DNA of 64,000 nt from Faucicola osloensis_D (GCA_020041925.1 CP083409.1); one strand, 5' to 3'. Positions 26,296-35,984 are shown, counted from the stretch's first letter. Notes: generated from the sequence alone by a model not told the origin. A program made the numbers and translations.

Positions 26296-27147
26296 ATGAG
26301 ACTTATAATCAGCCACCAAACCAATTATTTTTATGAACAACTTGCCTTACGCAGTGTGCAATACATCCGCATGACGCCGATGACCCTACCCCACCAAACT
26401 ATCCATAACTGGCAAGTGATGCTGCCTAAAGTCGCACAAATGCAAACTGATGGCTTTGGCAACCAATGGCTCACCCTAAGCCGTCACGAACCGCACAACA
26501 ATTTGCAAATTCAAGCCTTTGGTGAAGTAGAAATTAACGCTGATACCTTATTTATCCCTGACAATCAGCAAGTGCCGTATCAGATTTTTGCCGTACCCAC
26601 CAAGCTGACCCAATGCTCTGAAGCCATGCGTGAATTTGCCCATGACGCGCTTGAGCAGTTTTTGCAAAGTGAGGACATCGATGCGCAGTTAGCCATCCTC
26701 AAATCATTGGCAAAAGACTTGCTCGATAAAATGCCCTATACCAAAAGCGTGACCCATGTCGGCACCACAGCAGAGCAAGCGTTTGCGATGGCGGCTGGGG
26801 TGTGCCAAGACCATACCCATGTATTTTTGGCACTGCTACGGGATAAAGGCATTGCAGCGCGCTATGTATCGGGTTATATTTATGAAGCGACCCAAGCGCA
26901 TATGGCAAGCCATGCCTGGGCAGAAGTTTGGCTTGCGGGTAATTGGTACACCTTTGATATCTCTAACCAACATTTTACCCCCAACTCCCATGTCTACATC
27001 GCCTTTGGGCGTGACTATGCCGATGCGGCGCCAGTGCGCGGGGTGAGAACAGGGGGCGGTGACGAGCGACTTTATAGTCAAGTCATGGTATCTACCAGCC
27101 CCCAGTACATACCGCAGCTTAACGCGCAGTTTGCAGCGCAGCAGTAA
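26296..27147 (+). CDS. Transglutaminase-like cysteine protease of the Anbu cluster
   Basis: 283-aa protein. N-terminal bacterial transglutaminase-associated domain (ISHQTNYFYEQLALRSVQYIRMTP) followed by a transglutaminase core with triad C170 (AAGVCQDHTH), H206 (ASHAWAEVW) and D221 (WYTFDISNQ). Likely a cytoplasmic peptidase or amidase acting with the ATP-grasp protein. It is 60 bp after the ATP-grasp gene and 59 bp before anbu; the three form the standard Anbu operon. Confidence 0.9.
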   Translation: MRLIISHQTNYFYEQLALRSVQYIRMTPMTLPHQTIHNWQVMLPKVAQMQTDGFGNQWLTLSRHEPHNNLQIQAFGEVEINADTLFIPDNQQVPYQIFAVPTKLTQCSEAMREFAHDALEQFLQSEDIDAQLAILKSLAKDLLDKMPYTKSVTHVGTTAEQAFAMAAGVCQDHTHVFLALLRDKGIAARYVSGYIYEATQAHMASHAWAEVWLAGNWYTFDISNQHFTPNSHVYIAFGRDYADAAPVRGVRTGGGDERLYSQVMVSTSPQYIPQLNAQFAAQQ

Positions 27148-27206
27148 TTTGCCACTATTGATTCACCAATAATTGCTAAACCAGTATTTGCTAAAAAGGA
27201 ACAACC

Positions 27207-27944
27207 ATGACCTATTGTGTGGGTATCAGACTCAAAGACGGGATGATTTTCGCCAGTGATACTCGCACCAATGCGGGCGTCGACCAAATATCGATGTTTC
27301 GCAAAATGTACCAATACGGCATTGAAGGCGAGCGGTTTTTGGTGCTACAAACCGCAGGCAACTTGGCGACGTCACAAGCGGTGTTTACCAAATTAGATAA
27401 CGCCATCAAACTTGCGCAAGAGCGTAATTTGCATACCGTCCCTACCCTGTATGATGCCGCGCAATTGGTGGGTGAGTGCCTGCGAGAAACCACCATCCAT
27501 GCCCAAACCATCGCACAAGAAACAGATACTAAGTTTAGAAGCAGTTTTATTTTGGGTGGGCAAATCAAGGGGCAATCCCCCGAAATTTATTTTATCTACC
27601 CTGAAGGCAATTGCATCAGAGCAACAACTGACACGCCTTTTTTCCAGTTAGGGGAAAGTAAATACGGCAAACCTATTTTAGACCGTTCCATGAATTATGA
27701 CGCATCACTCAAATCAGCGATGCGAGCCATTTTGATTTCTTTTGATTCAACCATCCGCTCCAACCTATCCGTCGGTATGCCCATTGATGTGTTGGTCTAT
27801 CACAATGACAGCCTACAGATGCCACAAGGGTATCGCATTGATGAAAACGATGAATACTTTGCTAGCATCCGCCAACACTGGTCAGATGGGCTGAGAAAAA
27901 TTCTGAATGAACTTGAAGACTCACCGGTGAGCTATTGGCAATAG
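27207..27944 (+). CDS. Anbu, bacterial proteasome-type peptidase homologue
   Basis: 245-aa Ntn-hydrolase. It starts MTYCVGIRLKDGMIFASD, with the Thr right after Met, the mature nucleophile of Anbu (ancestral beta subunit), followed by TRTNAGVDQISMFRKMYQYG. Anbu is a self-assembling relative of HslV and proteasome beta subunits; its substrate is unknown. GGA ribosome site 7 nt before ATG. The three-gene order ATP-grasp/alpha-E, transglutaminase, Anbu is widely conserved, and the upstream DNA hints at nitrogen control. Confidence 0.92.
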   Translation: MTYCVGIRLKDGMIFASDTRTNAGVDQISMFRKMYQYGIEGERFLVLQTAGNLATSQAVFTKLDNAIKLAQERNLHTVPTLYDAAQLVGECLRETTIHAQTIAQETDTKFRSSFILGGQIKGQSPEIYFIYPEGNCIRATTDTPFFQLGESKYGKPILDRSMNYDASLKSAMRAILISFDSTIRSNLSVGMPIDVLVYHNDSLQMPQGYRIDENDEYFASIRQHWSDGLRKILNELEDSPVSYWQ

Positions 27945-28231
27945 CAACTATCATACAGTTAAAAATAAACCCACGTCAAACCATCTAGCAGGTTCTTCAC
28001 TGTGTCCTCCCCTGTCGATTTATACCGCGCTTTTGGTTATATCGTTTCTGGCATATATCGCTCTTGAGACATAATGCGCTCCCGTCTATATCGACCTGTC
28101 TTAGGCAATTTTTTTTGCTATAGTTCAATTGCCTTGCCATAGATAATGCAAATACCTTGGGTTTTTGGTAGGCGGTAATTTCGGTGGGTATGGTATGATG
28201 TGATTTTTTATGATTGTTTGGTTTTTATGTT

Positions 28232-28888
28232 ATGCAGCTAACTGATTTGGCACCTTGGGGTGAATCACTCAGAATCGCCGTAGAAGTCATCGGCACGATT
28301 GCTTTTGCCTTGTCAGGTATCTTGGCAGGCGTGCGCAAACGTATGGATATGTTTGGGGTAGCGGTGCTGGGATTTTTATCGGCGTATGGAGGTGGCACGC
28401 TGCGTGATATTTTGCTAGAGCGGCGGCCGTTTTTTTGGGTGTCCCAAGAGCTGATGTTATGGCTGGTGTTTGCGCTTTGTATTGTGGTGATGCTAGTCAA
28501 TAGCCGCCGCCCGTTTCGTATTACGCCTGCGGCGATTCAATTGGCAGATGCGTTAGGGTTGGGCTTGTTTGTCGCCTCTGGGGTACAAGCATCACTGGCA
28601 AGCGGTATGCCGATGGCGGTGTCAGTCATCATGGGGATTATTACTGGGGTATTTGGCGGGGTGATGCGTGATATTGCCTGTGGTGAGATGCCCACCGCGT
28701 TTTTTGACCATCGTCCGTATGCCATGTGTGCCTTGGTTGGCGGCTGGGTGTATGCGATTTTGGCAGTTTACAGCTCGCTTGCCGCTTGGGTGATTATGTT
28801 TATCAGTACCGTCACCACCACAGGGCTGCGTATTGCCGCGCTGGCGTTTAATTATCATTTACCCGGTTGGAAAAAAAGCCCCTCTTAA
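28232..28888 (+). CDS. TRIC/UPF0126 family cation channel-like membrane protein
   Basis: 218-aa inner-membrane protein made of two homologous three-helix halves: IAFALSGILAGVRKRMDMFGVAVLGFLSAYGGGTLRDILL and the second-half GVFGGVMRDIACGEMPTAFF. The paired GGG(T/V)xRD signature defines UPF0126 (YadS-like), homologous to trimeric intracellular cation channels and, in some cases, glycine/thiosulfate-linked. Substrate not assigned. ATG 28232 is used; a TTG at 28214 would add six residues. The 270 bp before it hold no visible gene. Confidence 0.88.
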   Translation: MQLTDLAPWGESLRIAVEVIGTIAFALSGILAGVRKRMDMFGVAVLGFLSAYGGGTLRDILLERRPFFWVSQELMLWLVFALCIVVMLVNSRRPFRITPAAIQLADALGLGLFVASGVQASLASGMPMAVSVIMGIITGVFGGVMRDIACGEMPTAFFDHRPYAMCALVGGWVYAILAVYSSLAAWVIMFISTVTTTGLRIAALAFNYHLPGWKKSPS

Positions 28889-28900
28889 CCAACAGATTAG

Positions 28901-28948
28901 GTAGCCATCAGACTTGGTAGCTATCAGATTTGTTAGCCATCGATGTAG
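28901..28948. repeat. 16-bp imperfect tandem repeat over the marR stop codon
   Basis: GTAGCCATCAGACTTG (28901-28916) and GTAGCTATCAGATTTG (28917-28932) are followed by a diverged third unit. The TGA of the marR gene (28908-28910) lies in the first unit and the last codons in the second and third. Confidence 0.82.
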
Positions 28949-29495
28949 CTTGGCTGTGCCAATCCGTTAATGAATTCAAGGCTTTATCAAGCAGACGATG
29001 CAGCTGATCCCATTCCTGCCCGCTCATCTGATGAAAAAACTTTGCTTCAAGCCCGCGACCAATCGTCTCACAAGTTTGCCACGCCTCCTCACCTGCCTCC
29101 GTCAAGCGTAGCTGCTGAATACGGTTATCTTGTTTATCTGGAATTTTTTCTATCAAGCTGCGCTGCTCAAGCCCTGCTAAATATTTGGATAACAGCGTTT
29201 TATCCAGTACCAATTTTACTTTAAGTTCGCTTGAAGTGATATTTGGGTAATCATGAATCAGTCTAAGTAGACGTATTTCTTTGACTCGCAGCCCGCAAGC
29301 TTTACGGTACAGTGGCTCGGCGGCATTGAGCACAAGGATTTTGATGACGTCAAGCTTGTAAGTGAGATAGGCATGATTGTTGGTTGGGGTTGGGATATCA
29401 AGCGCTGCCGCTGCCAGATAATGATACAGCGACATCTCACTGTCGCTATCTAAGTTTGGCGTATGGGTGTTGTGAGCAATAGTCGGTGTCGGCAT
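28908..29495 (-). CDS. MarR family transcriptional regulator
   Basis: 195-aa regulator with a winged helix: AACGLRVKEIRLLRLIHDYPN-type entry, ITSSELKVKLVLDKTLLSKYL recognition helix and the wing EKIPDKQDNRIQQLRLTEAG. The first 40 residues are unusually polar and may be overlong; a start at the internal Met about residue 21 is possible. It is co-directional with the MATE gene upstream and could regulate it. Confidence 0.85.
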   Translation of the reverse strand: MPTPTIAHNTHTPNLDSDSEMSLYHYLAAAALDIPTPTNNHAYLTYKLDVIKILVLNAAEPLYRKACGLRVKEIRLLRLIHDYPNITSSELKVKLVLDKTLLSKYLAGLEQRSLIEKIPDKQDNRIQQLRLTEAGEEAWQTCETIGRGLEAKFFHQMSGQEWDQLHRLLDKALNSLTDWHSQATSMANKSDSYQV

Positions 29496-29794
29496 AGAGA
29501 TGGCTTACTTTTGTCAGATGATTTATTCCACAGTATAGCCGAAAGCTTGCATTTCCCATACCAGTTGCTCAGCAAAACCCCGCATAGTTCATTGATTATA
29601 GCCCGCCTATTAAATAAAGAAAGATAACTTTGATGGCTTCAGTTTGATGCCTCTAATTCATTAGGCTTGATTGATGGGGTTGATAGAGGTCGCCACCCTG
29701 ACAAAATTTTTAACAACCCTGTTTGATGGCATCCCATCGTCGATATCCATCGTTTCGTCAATGACGGCTAAGTCGCTATTAGAAACAATCAAGC
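29496..29794. other. Intergenic region marR-MATE
   Basis: About 300 bp. A minus-strand frame stays open through part of it but has no family resemblance and overlaps the MATE gene in another frame. I see no gene, RNA or clear terminator. Confidence 0.6.
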
Positions 29795-31171
29795 TTACAC
29801 CAATCGCTCGACCGCTTTTTTCTTCCAAACAAATTGGTAGTACAAACCTTGTAAAACGCTCATCACTATAAAATTCGCCACATACGCCCACCAAATGCCC
29901 TGCAGTCCAAAATGACGACTGAGTAAAATCGCACTGGGAATCTCTACCAATAAGATAGTGCCGATACTGATAAACATGGGCTGCCACACCATGCCCGTCG
30001 CGCGCATCATGCCACTAAAAATCATGCCACTGCTAAAAAAAAGCAAACTCCATAACACAATGTGCAATAACTGCTGTGCCAGCACAATCACGCCTTCCAC
30101 CGTGATAAACATCGCCATCAAATAACGGGAAAAAAGATACGCCAAAACAATTAACACACCAGTAATAATGAAATTGGTCATCATGGCAGTGCGAGTGACG
30201 CAGTTTAAGGCACTCGCCTTACCTGCGCCAATCGCTTGCGAGGCATAAATTGATGCCGCTATGGCAATCGACATGGCAGGAAATTGCACATAACTCAACA
30301 CTTGGTTGACTGCGCCATAAGCTGCGGTGGCATTGGTACCAAAGCCATTGACCAGCCCAATAATCACCAAGCCAGATATCGCGCCCGTGACCATCTGAAA
30401 CGCGGTAGGCAACCCCAACCGAATCACTTTACGCGCGATGTCGGGTTGGATGCGTATATATTTGAGCAATTGAGTATCAATTTGTAAGGGGTGATTTTTG
30501 GCACGGGTATAAAAAAACAAAAACAGCAATACCAACAACTGTGACAATAAAGTCGCAATCGCAGGGGCTTGGATATCGAGCTTGGGTAACCCAAACCAAC
30601 CTTGAATGAGCGCAGGCGTCACCACAATTCCAATCACAATGGAAATACCCACGGCAAACAAGGGCGTCACCGAATCGCCAACCCCGCGCAATAACGAAGT
30701 ATAAGCGATAAATAAAAACAGTAGCGGACTCCCTGCCAACATCAATTTGGCATAACGGTTTGCCAAGCCTTGAATCTCAGCAGGGACACCCATCTGCACA
30801 ATGATAAACTGACTCAGCAAGCTGCCCGCAATCGCAATCATCACCCCTAATATCAAAATAATTGCAAAGCTATTGCCGGTAATTCGTTTGACCAGATCCA
30901 ACTCTTTGGCACCCCAAGCCTGCCCTACCAAAATCGATGAGCCTGAAGCGATACCGATGATAAACGCCATCAAAAAAAACAGCACTGGGGCAAATACCGA
31001 TACGGCGGCAATCGCCTGTACCCCTAGCATCTGCCCAACAAAAATGGTGTTAATCGTCCCTGACAGCGATTGCAAGATGTTGGTCAGCAGTAAAGGCAAC
31101 AAGAAAAACAAAAACGGTCGCCATAGCGTGCCGACCGAACTAAAATCTGGAAGTTGTTGTGATTTTTTCAT
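29795..31171 (-). CDS. MATE family multidrug efflux transporter
   Basis: 458-aa, 12-helix inner-membrane antiporter of the MATE family. Two homologous halves are visible, each opening with the LFFLLPLLLTNILQSLSGTINTIFVG / LGLPTAFQMVTGAISGLVIIGLV pattern, with GIASGSSILVGQAWGAKELD typical of the first half. Likely exports cationic drugs or dyes using Na+ or H+. A palindrome in its leader suggests local repression. Confidence 0.9.
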   Translation of the reverse strand: MKKSQQLPDFSSVGTLWRPFLFFLLPLLLTNILQSLSGTINTIFVGQMLGVQAIAAVSVFAPVLFFLMAFIIGIASGSSILVGQAWGAKELDLVKRITGNSFAIILILGVMIAIAGSLLSQFIIVQMGVPAEIQGLANRYAKLMLAGSPLLFLFIAYTSLLRGVGDSVTPLFAVGISIVIGIVVTPALIQGWFGLPKLDIQAPAIATLLSQLLVLLFLFFYTRAKNHPLQIDTQLLKYIRIQPDIARKVIRLGLPTAFQMVTGAISGLVIIGLVNGFGTNATAAYGAVNQVLSYVQFPAMSIAIAASIYASQAIGAGKASALNCVTRTAMMTNFIITGVLIVLAYLFSRYLMAMFITVEGVIVLAQQLLHIVLWSLLFFSSGMIFSGMMRATGMVWQPMFISIGTILLVEIPSAILLSRHFGLQGIWWAYVANFIVMSVLQGLYYQFVWKKKAVERLV

Positions 31172-31237
31172 ACCGTCAAATTTACTTAATAATCTTAATA
31201 ATAATGATAACGATGGCTATTTTAATTATTTTTTTAC

Positions 31238-31254
31238 TACCTACCTGTTAGGTA
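31238..31254. promoter_or_regulatory. 17-bp palindrome upstream of the MATE gene (operator candidate)
   Basis: TACCTA-CCTGT-TAGGTA is a perfect 6-bp inverted repeat with a 5-bp centre, 67 bp before the MATE start, in an AT-rich region. The size fits a MarR or TetR operator; the neighbouring MarR protein is an obvious candidate but this is inference. Confidence 0.45.
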
Positions 31255-31561
31255 AATTTTATACAGTGTTAGATAACAACAAAAAGCGTATCGAAAGGCT
31301 AAAAATCTACCGACACTGGCAAAATTTTATTCATAGTAAACGATTGCCCAACAACATATCGCAATAAAATGTTAACTATCTTTCGTTATTACCCGTCATT
31401 TCACCGCTTACTTTAACAAAGATAACAAACGACACATATTCTCAAACTTTTATGGTCGATAACTCTGTTAAACTTTACCCTGTGCTTTGGTGCATAAGTG
31501 GCGATAACCAGCCACTTTGATAATGACAGAATCAAAAAATTCACTAAAAAAGAGAACAATA

Positions 31562-32977
31562 ATGACAACCGACAACCAAACCGATACCCAGCAATTTCGC
31601 AGCGAAAAAGACACCATGGGCGCTGTCAACGTCCCTATAGATGCCTACTGGGGCGCGCAAACCGAGCGTAGTCGCAATAACTTTAAAATCGGTGGTGAAA
31701 CCCTACCACAGCCGCTGATTGAAGCCATGGCACTGGTCAAAAAAGCCGCCGCCATCACCAATGCCAAATTAGAGCGTATCAGTGATGATAAACGTGACCT
31801 TATCGTGCAGGCCGCCGATGAAATCATCAACGGGGCACTGCGTGACCAATTTCCTTTGGTGGTTTGGCAGACAGGCTCTGGCACACAGTCAAACATGAAT
31901 ATGAATGAAGTGATTGCCAACCGCGCCAATGAACTTGTCGGTCAAGGCAAAGGTCGTTATCAGCCGATTCATCCCAATGACGATGTCAATCATGCCCAAT
32001 CTACCAATGACAGCTTTCCCACCGCGATTCGGGTAGCGGCGGCGCGTCAGATTGTCTATCTGCTTATCCCTGCGGTGCAAAAACTGCGTGACACCTTAGC
32101 AAGCAAAGCTGAGCAGTTTGCTGGCATTGTAAAAATCGGACGTACCCATCTGCAAGATGCCACCCCTTTGACGCTAGGACAAGAGTTTAGCGGCTATGTC
32201 AGTCAGTTAGATCATGCGCTCATTCGTCTGGATGCCGCGCTACAGGGTCTGTATGAACTGCCTTTAGGCGGCACTGCAGTCGGTACCGGATTAAACGCTC
32301 ACCCTGACTATGCCGAGCAGGTCGCGCAAACCCTAGCTGCGTTGACTGATGTGCCTTTTGTCACCGCGCCCAATAAATTTGAAGCATTAGCGGCCAGAGA
32401 CGCTGAAGTTTTTGCTTCAGGTGCCCTAAAAACCTTGGCAGCGAGCCTCAATAAAATTGCCAATGATGTGCGCTGGTTGGCTTCAGGTCCTAGATGTGGG
32501 ATTGGTGAGCTTAGAATTCCTGAAAATGAGCCAGGCTCCTCCATCATGCCAGGTAAAGTCAATCCAACCCAGTCTGAAGCCATGACGATGGTCGTCGCGC
32601 AAGTGATGGGCAACGATGTCACCATCAATATGGCGGGTGCGTCGGGTAATTTTGAACTCAATGTGTTTATGCCAGTCATTGGCTACAACCTACTGCAATC
32701 GATTCGCTTACTTGCCGATACCTGTGACAGCTTCAATGACCATTGCGCGGTAGGTATCGAGCCTGTGACAGAAAAAATTGATTATTTCCTACACAACTCA
32801 TTGATGTTAGTCACCGCGCTCAATCGACATGTTGGCTATGAAAATGCAGCAAAAATTGCCAAAACTGCTTATAAAGAAAATAAAACCTTAAAACAAGTTG
32901 CCGTTGAGTTAGGTTTATTGACTGACGCCCAATTTGATGAGTGGGTCAAACCTGAAGCCATGACTAGTCCAAAGTGA
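31562..32977 (+). CDS. fumC: Class II fumarate hydratase
   Basis: 471-aa iron-independent fumarase, TCA cycle. Motifs: GAVNVPIDAYWGAQTERSR, SGTQSNMNMNEVIANRA, DDVNHAQSTNDSFPTA, GRTHLQDATPLTLGQE and the signature GSSIMPGKVNPTQ. ATG 31562 follows AAGAGA and matches the family start; ATGs further upstream (31517, 31523) add residues not expected in FumC. The end of the gene is the founder of a 14-bp minisatellite. Between 31172 and 31561, apart from the MATE palindrome, I see no gene. Confidence 0.95.
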   Translation: MTTDNQTDTQQFRSEKDTMGAVNVPIDAYWGAQTERSRNNFKIGGETLPQPLIEAMALVKKAAAITNAKLERISDDKRDLIVQAADEIINGALRDQFPLVVWQTGSGTQSNMNMNEVIANRANELVGQGKGRYQPIHPNDDVNHAQSTNDSFPTAIRVAAARQIVYLLIPAVQKLRDTLASKAEQFAGIVKIGRTHLQDATPLTLGQEFSGYVSQLDHALIRLDAALQGLYELPLGGTAVGTGLNAHPDYAEQVAQTLAALTDVPFVTAPNKFEALAARDAEVFASGALKTLAASLNKIANDVRWLASGPRCGIGELRIPENEPGSSIMPGKVNPTQSEAMTMVVAQVMGNDVTINMAGASGNFELNVFMPVIGYNLLQSIRLLADTCDSFNDHCAVGIEPVTEKIDYFLHNSLMLVTALNRHVGYENAAKIAKTAYKENKTLKQVAVELGLLTDAQFDEWVKPEAMTSPK

Positions 32978-33112
32978 TTAATCGAAAGTGATTAATCGAA
33001 AGTGATTAATCGAAAGTGATTAATCGAAAGTGATTAATCGAAAGTGATTAATCGAAAGTGACTAATTGAAAGTGACTAATTGAAAGTGACTAATTGAAAG
33101 TGATTAGTCCAA
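32959..33112. repeat. 14-bp minisatellite beginning in the last codons of fumC
   Basis: Ten tandem 14-bp units run 32973-33112: six AGTGATTAATCGAA, three AGTGACTAATTGAA and one AGTGATTAGTCCAA. The 14 bp just before them (32959-32972), coding for the last FumC residues (MTSP), read ATGACTAGTCCAA and match the last unit best. The fumC TGA is in the first unit. No spacers, so not CRISPR. Confidence 0.95.
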
Positions 33113-33178
33113 AGTAATATGAAGGTTAATGCAGCGTAATCGCACTTTTTTATCAATCAATTTTTATCAAAAACTTTT

Positions 33179-33203
33179 TAGCCAGATGACAACCTTCTGG
33201 CTA
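33179..33203. other. Hairpin between fumC repeats and urtE
   Basis: An 8-bp perfect stem TAGCCAGA / TCTGGCTA with 9-nt loop, 31 bp from the urtE stop. No proper T-run follows on either strand, so terminator function is uncertain. Confidence 0.4.
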
Positions 33204-33233
33204 AAAGCTAACTCTCGCATCGTTGGCTATTTA

Positions 33234-33932
33234 CTAAATCGCCACTAGCTCTCTGATGCCTTTTTCTGGCATATCACGGCCCATGCCTTGGGCAATGACT
33301 TGCCCCCGTGCCATAACCGTATAGTTATCGGCAAGTTCTTCGGCAAAATCATAAAACTGCTCGACCAAAATAATCGCCATATCACCTTGGTTAGCCAAGC
33401 GACGAATCACCCGTCCGATATCTTTGATAATCGATGGCTGAATCCCTTCGGTCGGCTCGTCCAAAATCAGTACCCGTGGCTCAGAAGCCAGCGCCCTGGC
33501 TATCGCTAATTGTTGTTGCTGACCGCCTGACAAGTCACCGCCCCGGCGTTGGCTCATTTCATCGAGCACAGGAAAAATCTCGTACAAATGGTTTGGGACT
33601 TTTTTGGCTTTGCTGCCTTTAAACTTTGCCATGCCAATCAAGATATTTTCTTCTACGGTTAAGGTTGAAAAAATATCTCGCCCTTGTGGCACATACGCCA
33701 TGCCTGCGCGCACGCGGTTTTCGGGCGATAATTTGCTGATGTCTTTGCCATCGAGCAAAATTTGACCCGATTTAATCGGTAAAACCCCCATCAGGCACTT
33801 TAACAGTGTGGTTTTACCCACGCCATTGCGACCGAGTACCACAGAACACTCACCCACAGGCGCGGTCATACTGACATCGCGCAAAATATGACTACCGCCA
33901 TAATATTGATTGATTGTGTTTACTTCTAACAT
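33234..33932 (-). CDS. urtE: Urea ABC transporter ATPase UrtE
   Basis: 232-aa LivF-type ATPase of the urea importer. Walker A VLGRNGVGKTTLLKCLMGVL, signature LSGGQQQQLAIARAL, Walker B VLILDEPTEGIQPSI. The EGIQPSI variant after Walker B is characteristic of UrtE. AGGGGA ribosome site; 9 bp from urtD. Last gene of urtABCDE. Confidence 0.94.
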   Translation of the reverse strand: MLEVNTINQYYGGSHILRDVSMTAPVGECSVVLGRNGVGKTTLLKCLMGVLPIKSGQILLDGKDISKLSPENRVRAGMAYVPQGRDIFSTLTVEENILIGMAKFKGSKAKKVPNHLYEIFPVLDEMSQRRGGDLSGGQQQQLAIARALASEPRVLILDEPTEGIQPSIIKDIGRVIRRLANQGDMAIILVEQFYDFAEELADNYTVMARGQVIAQGMGRDMPEKGIRELVAI

Positions 33933-33941
33933 CGCTATCCC

Positions 33942-34760
33942 CTATCGCCCTAGATATTTTTCGATGACATCGTCGTTGGCTTGTACTTCAGCAAGCGTCC
34001 CTTCTGCCAAAATCGCCCCTTGCGCCAATACCGTCACTTGCTCACTGATGGTGTCAATAAAGCTCATGTCATGCTCAACCACCACTAAAGTATGATCTTT
34101 TTTGAGCTCCAAACATAGCTCGGCGGTGCGTTCGGTTTCGGCATCGGTCATGCCTGCCACTGGCTCATCGAGCAAAATCAGCTTGGGACGCTGCATCAGT
34201 AGCATCCCAATCTCTAGCCATTGTTTTTGCCCGTGCGACAACAATCCTGCAGGTTTATTGACAAACTCGCCCAAGCGAATCGTGGCTAAAGTCTGGTCAA
34301 GGGCATTTTGTGCATCCGGGTCAAGTTTGCTAAACAGGCTTTTTTTGACCCGCTTGTCTTTGGGTGCAGCTAGCAGTAAGTTCTCCATGACGGTAAAATT
34401 TTCAAACACCGTGGGTTTTTGAAATTTTCGCCCAATGCCAGCTTCGGCAATTTGCTCGGTGGTCATGCTAGCAAGATTGTGGGTTTGTCCAAAATACACT
34501 GACCCTTCCGTGGGGCGAGTTTTACCGGTAATCACGTCCATCAGCGTGGTTTTACCCGCACCGTTAGGTCCGATGATACAACGCAGCTCGCCTTCTTTGA
34601 TGTACAAAGATAAGTTGTTTAAGGCGCGGAATTTATCAAACCACACGCTGACATCTTCCATATATAGGGCAATGCCTTTGCTAAAATCCGCTTCTTGTGA
34701 CTTTAGCCGTCCGTAGTTGCTCTCAGCAAAGTCATTGATATTATTATCGTTTGTATTCAT
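33942..34760 (-). CDS. urtD: Urea ABC transporter ATPase UrtD
   Basis: 272-aa LivG-type ATPase. ALYMEDVSVWFDKFRALNNLSLYI start, Walker A IIGPNGAGKTTLMDVITGKT, signature LSHGQKQWLEIGMLLM, Walker B LILLDEPVAGMTDAE. The LSHGQKQWLEIGMLL form is the UrtD type. A 30-residue polar N-terminal stretch precedes the domain. Confidence 0.94.
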   Translation of the reverse strand: MNTNDNNINDFAESNYGRLKSQEADFSKGIALYMEDVSVWFDKFRALNNLSLYIKEGELRCIIGPNGAGKTTLMDVITGKTRPTEGSVYFGQTHNLASMTTEQIAEAGIGRKFQKPTVFENFTVMENLLLAAPKDKRVKKSLFSKLDPDAQNALDQTLATIRLGEFVNKPAGLLSHGQKQWLEIGMLLMQRPKLILLDEPVAGMTDAETERTAELCLELKKDHTLVVVEHDMSFIDTISEQVTVLAQGAILAEGTLAEVQANDDVIEKYLGR

Positions 34761-34868
34761 AACAGACTCTTTGATGTGTTATTAATGGGGTGTTTATGGG
34801 GTATTAGTCATCGGGTACAATTAAACTAACTACTGAGTTGCAGGCGGTCAGAATGACGCCGCTGCCGC

Positions 34869-35984
34869 CTAAGACTCTTGGTTTGTTTCCATATTTTTTG
34901 CGCTTGGCTTGGCCGTTTTTTTGCCCTGCGTGATGTTGTCCAATAGACCAATAATGCCTTTGGGTAAAAACAAGGTGACGACCACAAACAACCCGCCCAA
35001 AATCAATAGCCACGCTTCGGGATATGCCACAGTAAAGTAAGTTTTCACCGCATTGACCACACCTGCGCCCAATATCGCCCCAATCAGCGTGCCGCGTCCA
35101 CCTGTGGCGACCCAGACCGCCATTTCAATCGAGTTGACAGGGTTCATCTCACTGGGGTTGATAATGCCCACTTGTGGCACATACAACGCGCCAGCAATCC
35201 CTGCGATAATCGCCGATAACACCCACGCAGATAGCTTGTACCATAGAGTACGGTAGCCAAGGTATTGCAAACGGTTTTCGCTATCACGCACGGCGCCCAA
35301 TACGCGACCATACGGCTTGTGCATCAAATAACGTAAGCCAAGGTAGGCAAGCATCAGCACCAATGCTGTGGCAAAACATAGCAAGGTGCGTGTCATGGGA
35401 GCAGCGATGTCCATGCCCAAGATGGTTTTAAACCCGGTAAAACCGTTGTTACCGCCAAACCCAGTTTCGTTACGGAAAAATAGGAGTGATGCGGCAAACA
35501 CCATGGCTTGGGTGATAATTGAGAAATACACGTCTTTGATTTTTGAGCGAAAGGCAAAAAACCCAAATATAAAAGCCACCAATGCCGGCACCAGCACGAC
35601 CAATATCGCCGCCCAAGCAAAGTTGTCTGTGCCTGCCCAAAACCAAGGCATTTTATCCCAGCTCAAAAACCGCATAAACTCCGGTAAGCTGTTGCCTGAT
35701 GCTTGGCGCATCAGATACATACCCATCGCATACCCGCCAAGGGCAAAGTACAAGCCATGTCCAAGGCTCAAAATACCCGCATATCCCCATACCAAGTCCA
35801 GTGCCAAAGCAACCATCGCCAGGCACATGATTTTGCCAATCAAAGTGACCCAATAAGCGGATAAATGCAGCGCTGAATCGGCAGGCAGCAAATGCAACCA
35901 AGGCAACACCATCAACACCGCAAAACAGCCCATAATTGCCAAGCGACTCACTGGTTTATCTGCAAATAATTGTAAAATACGCAT
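34869..35984 (-). CDS. urtC: Urea ABC transporter permease UrtC
   Basis: 371-aa LivM-type permease with about ten hydrophobic helices and the family motif ALDLVWGYAGILSLGHGLYFALGGYA. WVATGGRGTLIGAILGAGVVN lies in the C-terminal EAA-like region. ATG 35984 follows GGAGAG; the TTG at 35999 is rejected. It ends 108 bp before urtD starts. Confidence 0.93.
   Translation of the reverse strand: MRILQLFADKPVSRLAIMGCFAVLMVLPWLHLLPADSALHLSAYWVTLIGKIMCLAMVALALDLVWGYAGILSLGHGLYFALGGYAMGMYLMRQASGNSLPEFMRFLSWDKMPWFWAGTDNFAWAAILVVLVPALVAFIFGFFAFRSKIKDVYFSIITQAMVFAASLLFFRNETGFGGNNGFTGFKTILGMDIAAPMTRTLLCFATALVLMLAYLGLRYLMHKPYGRVLGAVRDSENRLQYLGYRTLWYKLSAWVLSAIIAGIAGALYVPQVGIINPSEMNPVNSIEMAVWVATGGRGTLIGAILGAGVVNAVKTYFTVAYPEAWLLILGGLFVVVTLFLPKGIIGLLDNITQGKKTAKPSAKNMETNQES

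Noticed and set aside
29661..29987. Minus-strand open frame of 108 codons next to the MATE gene
   Set aside because: It overlaps the 3' part of the MATE gene in another frame, has no family resemblance and no ribosome site.
32973..33112. Direct repeat array as a CRISPR
   Set aside because: The 14-bp units follow one another with no spacers and no cas genes are in the window; it is a minisatellite.
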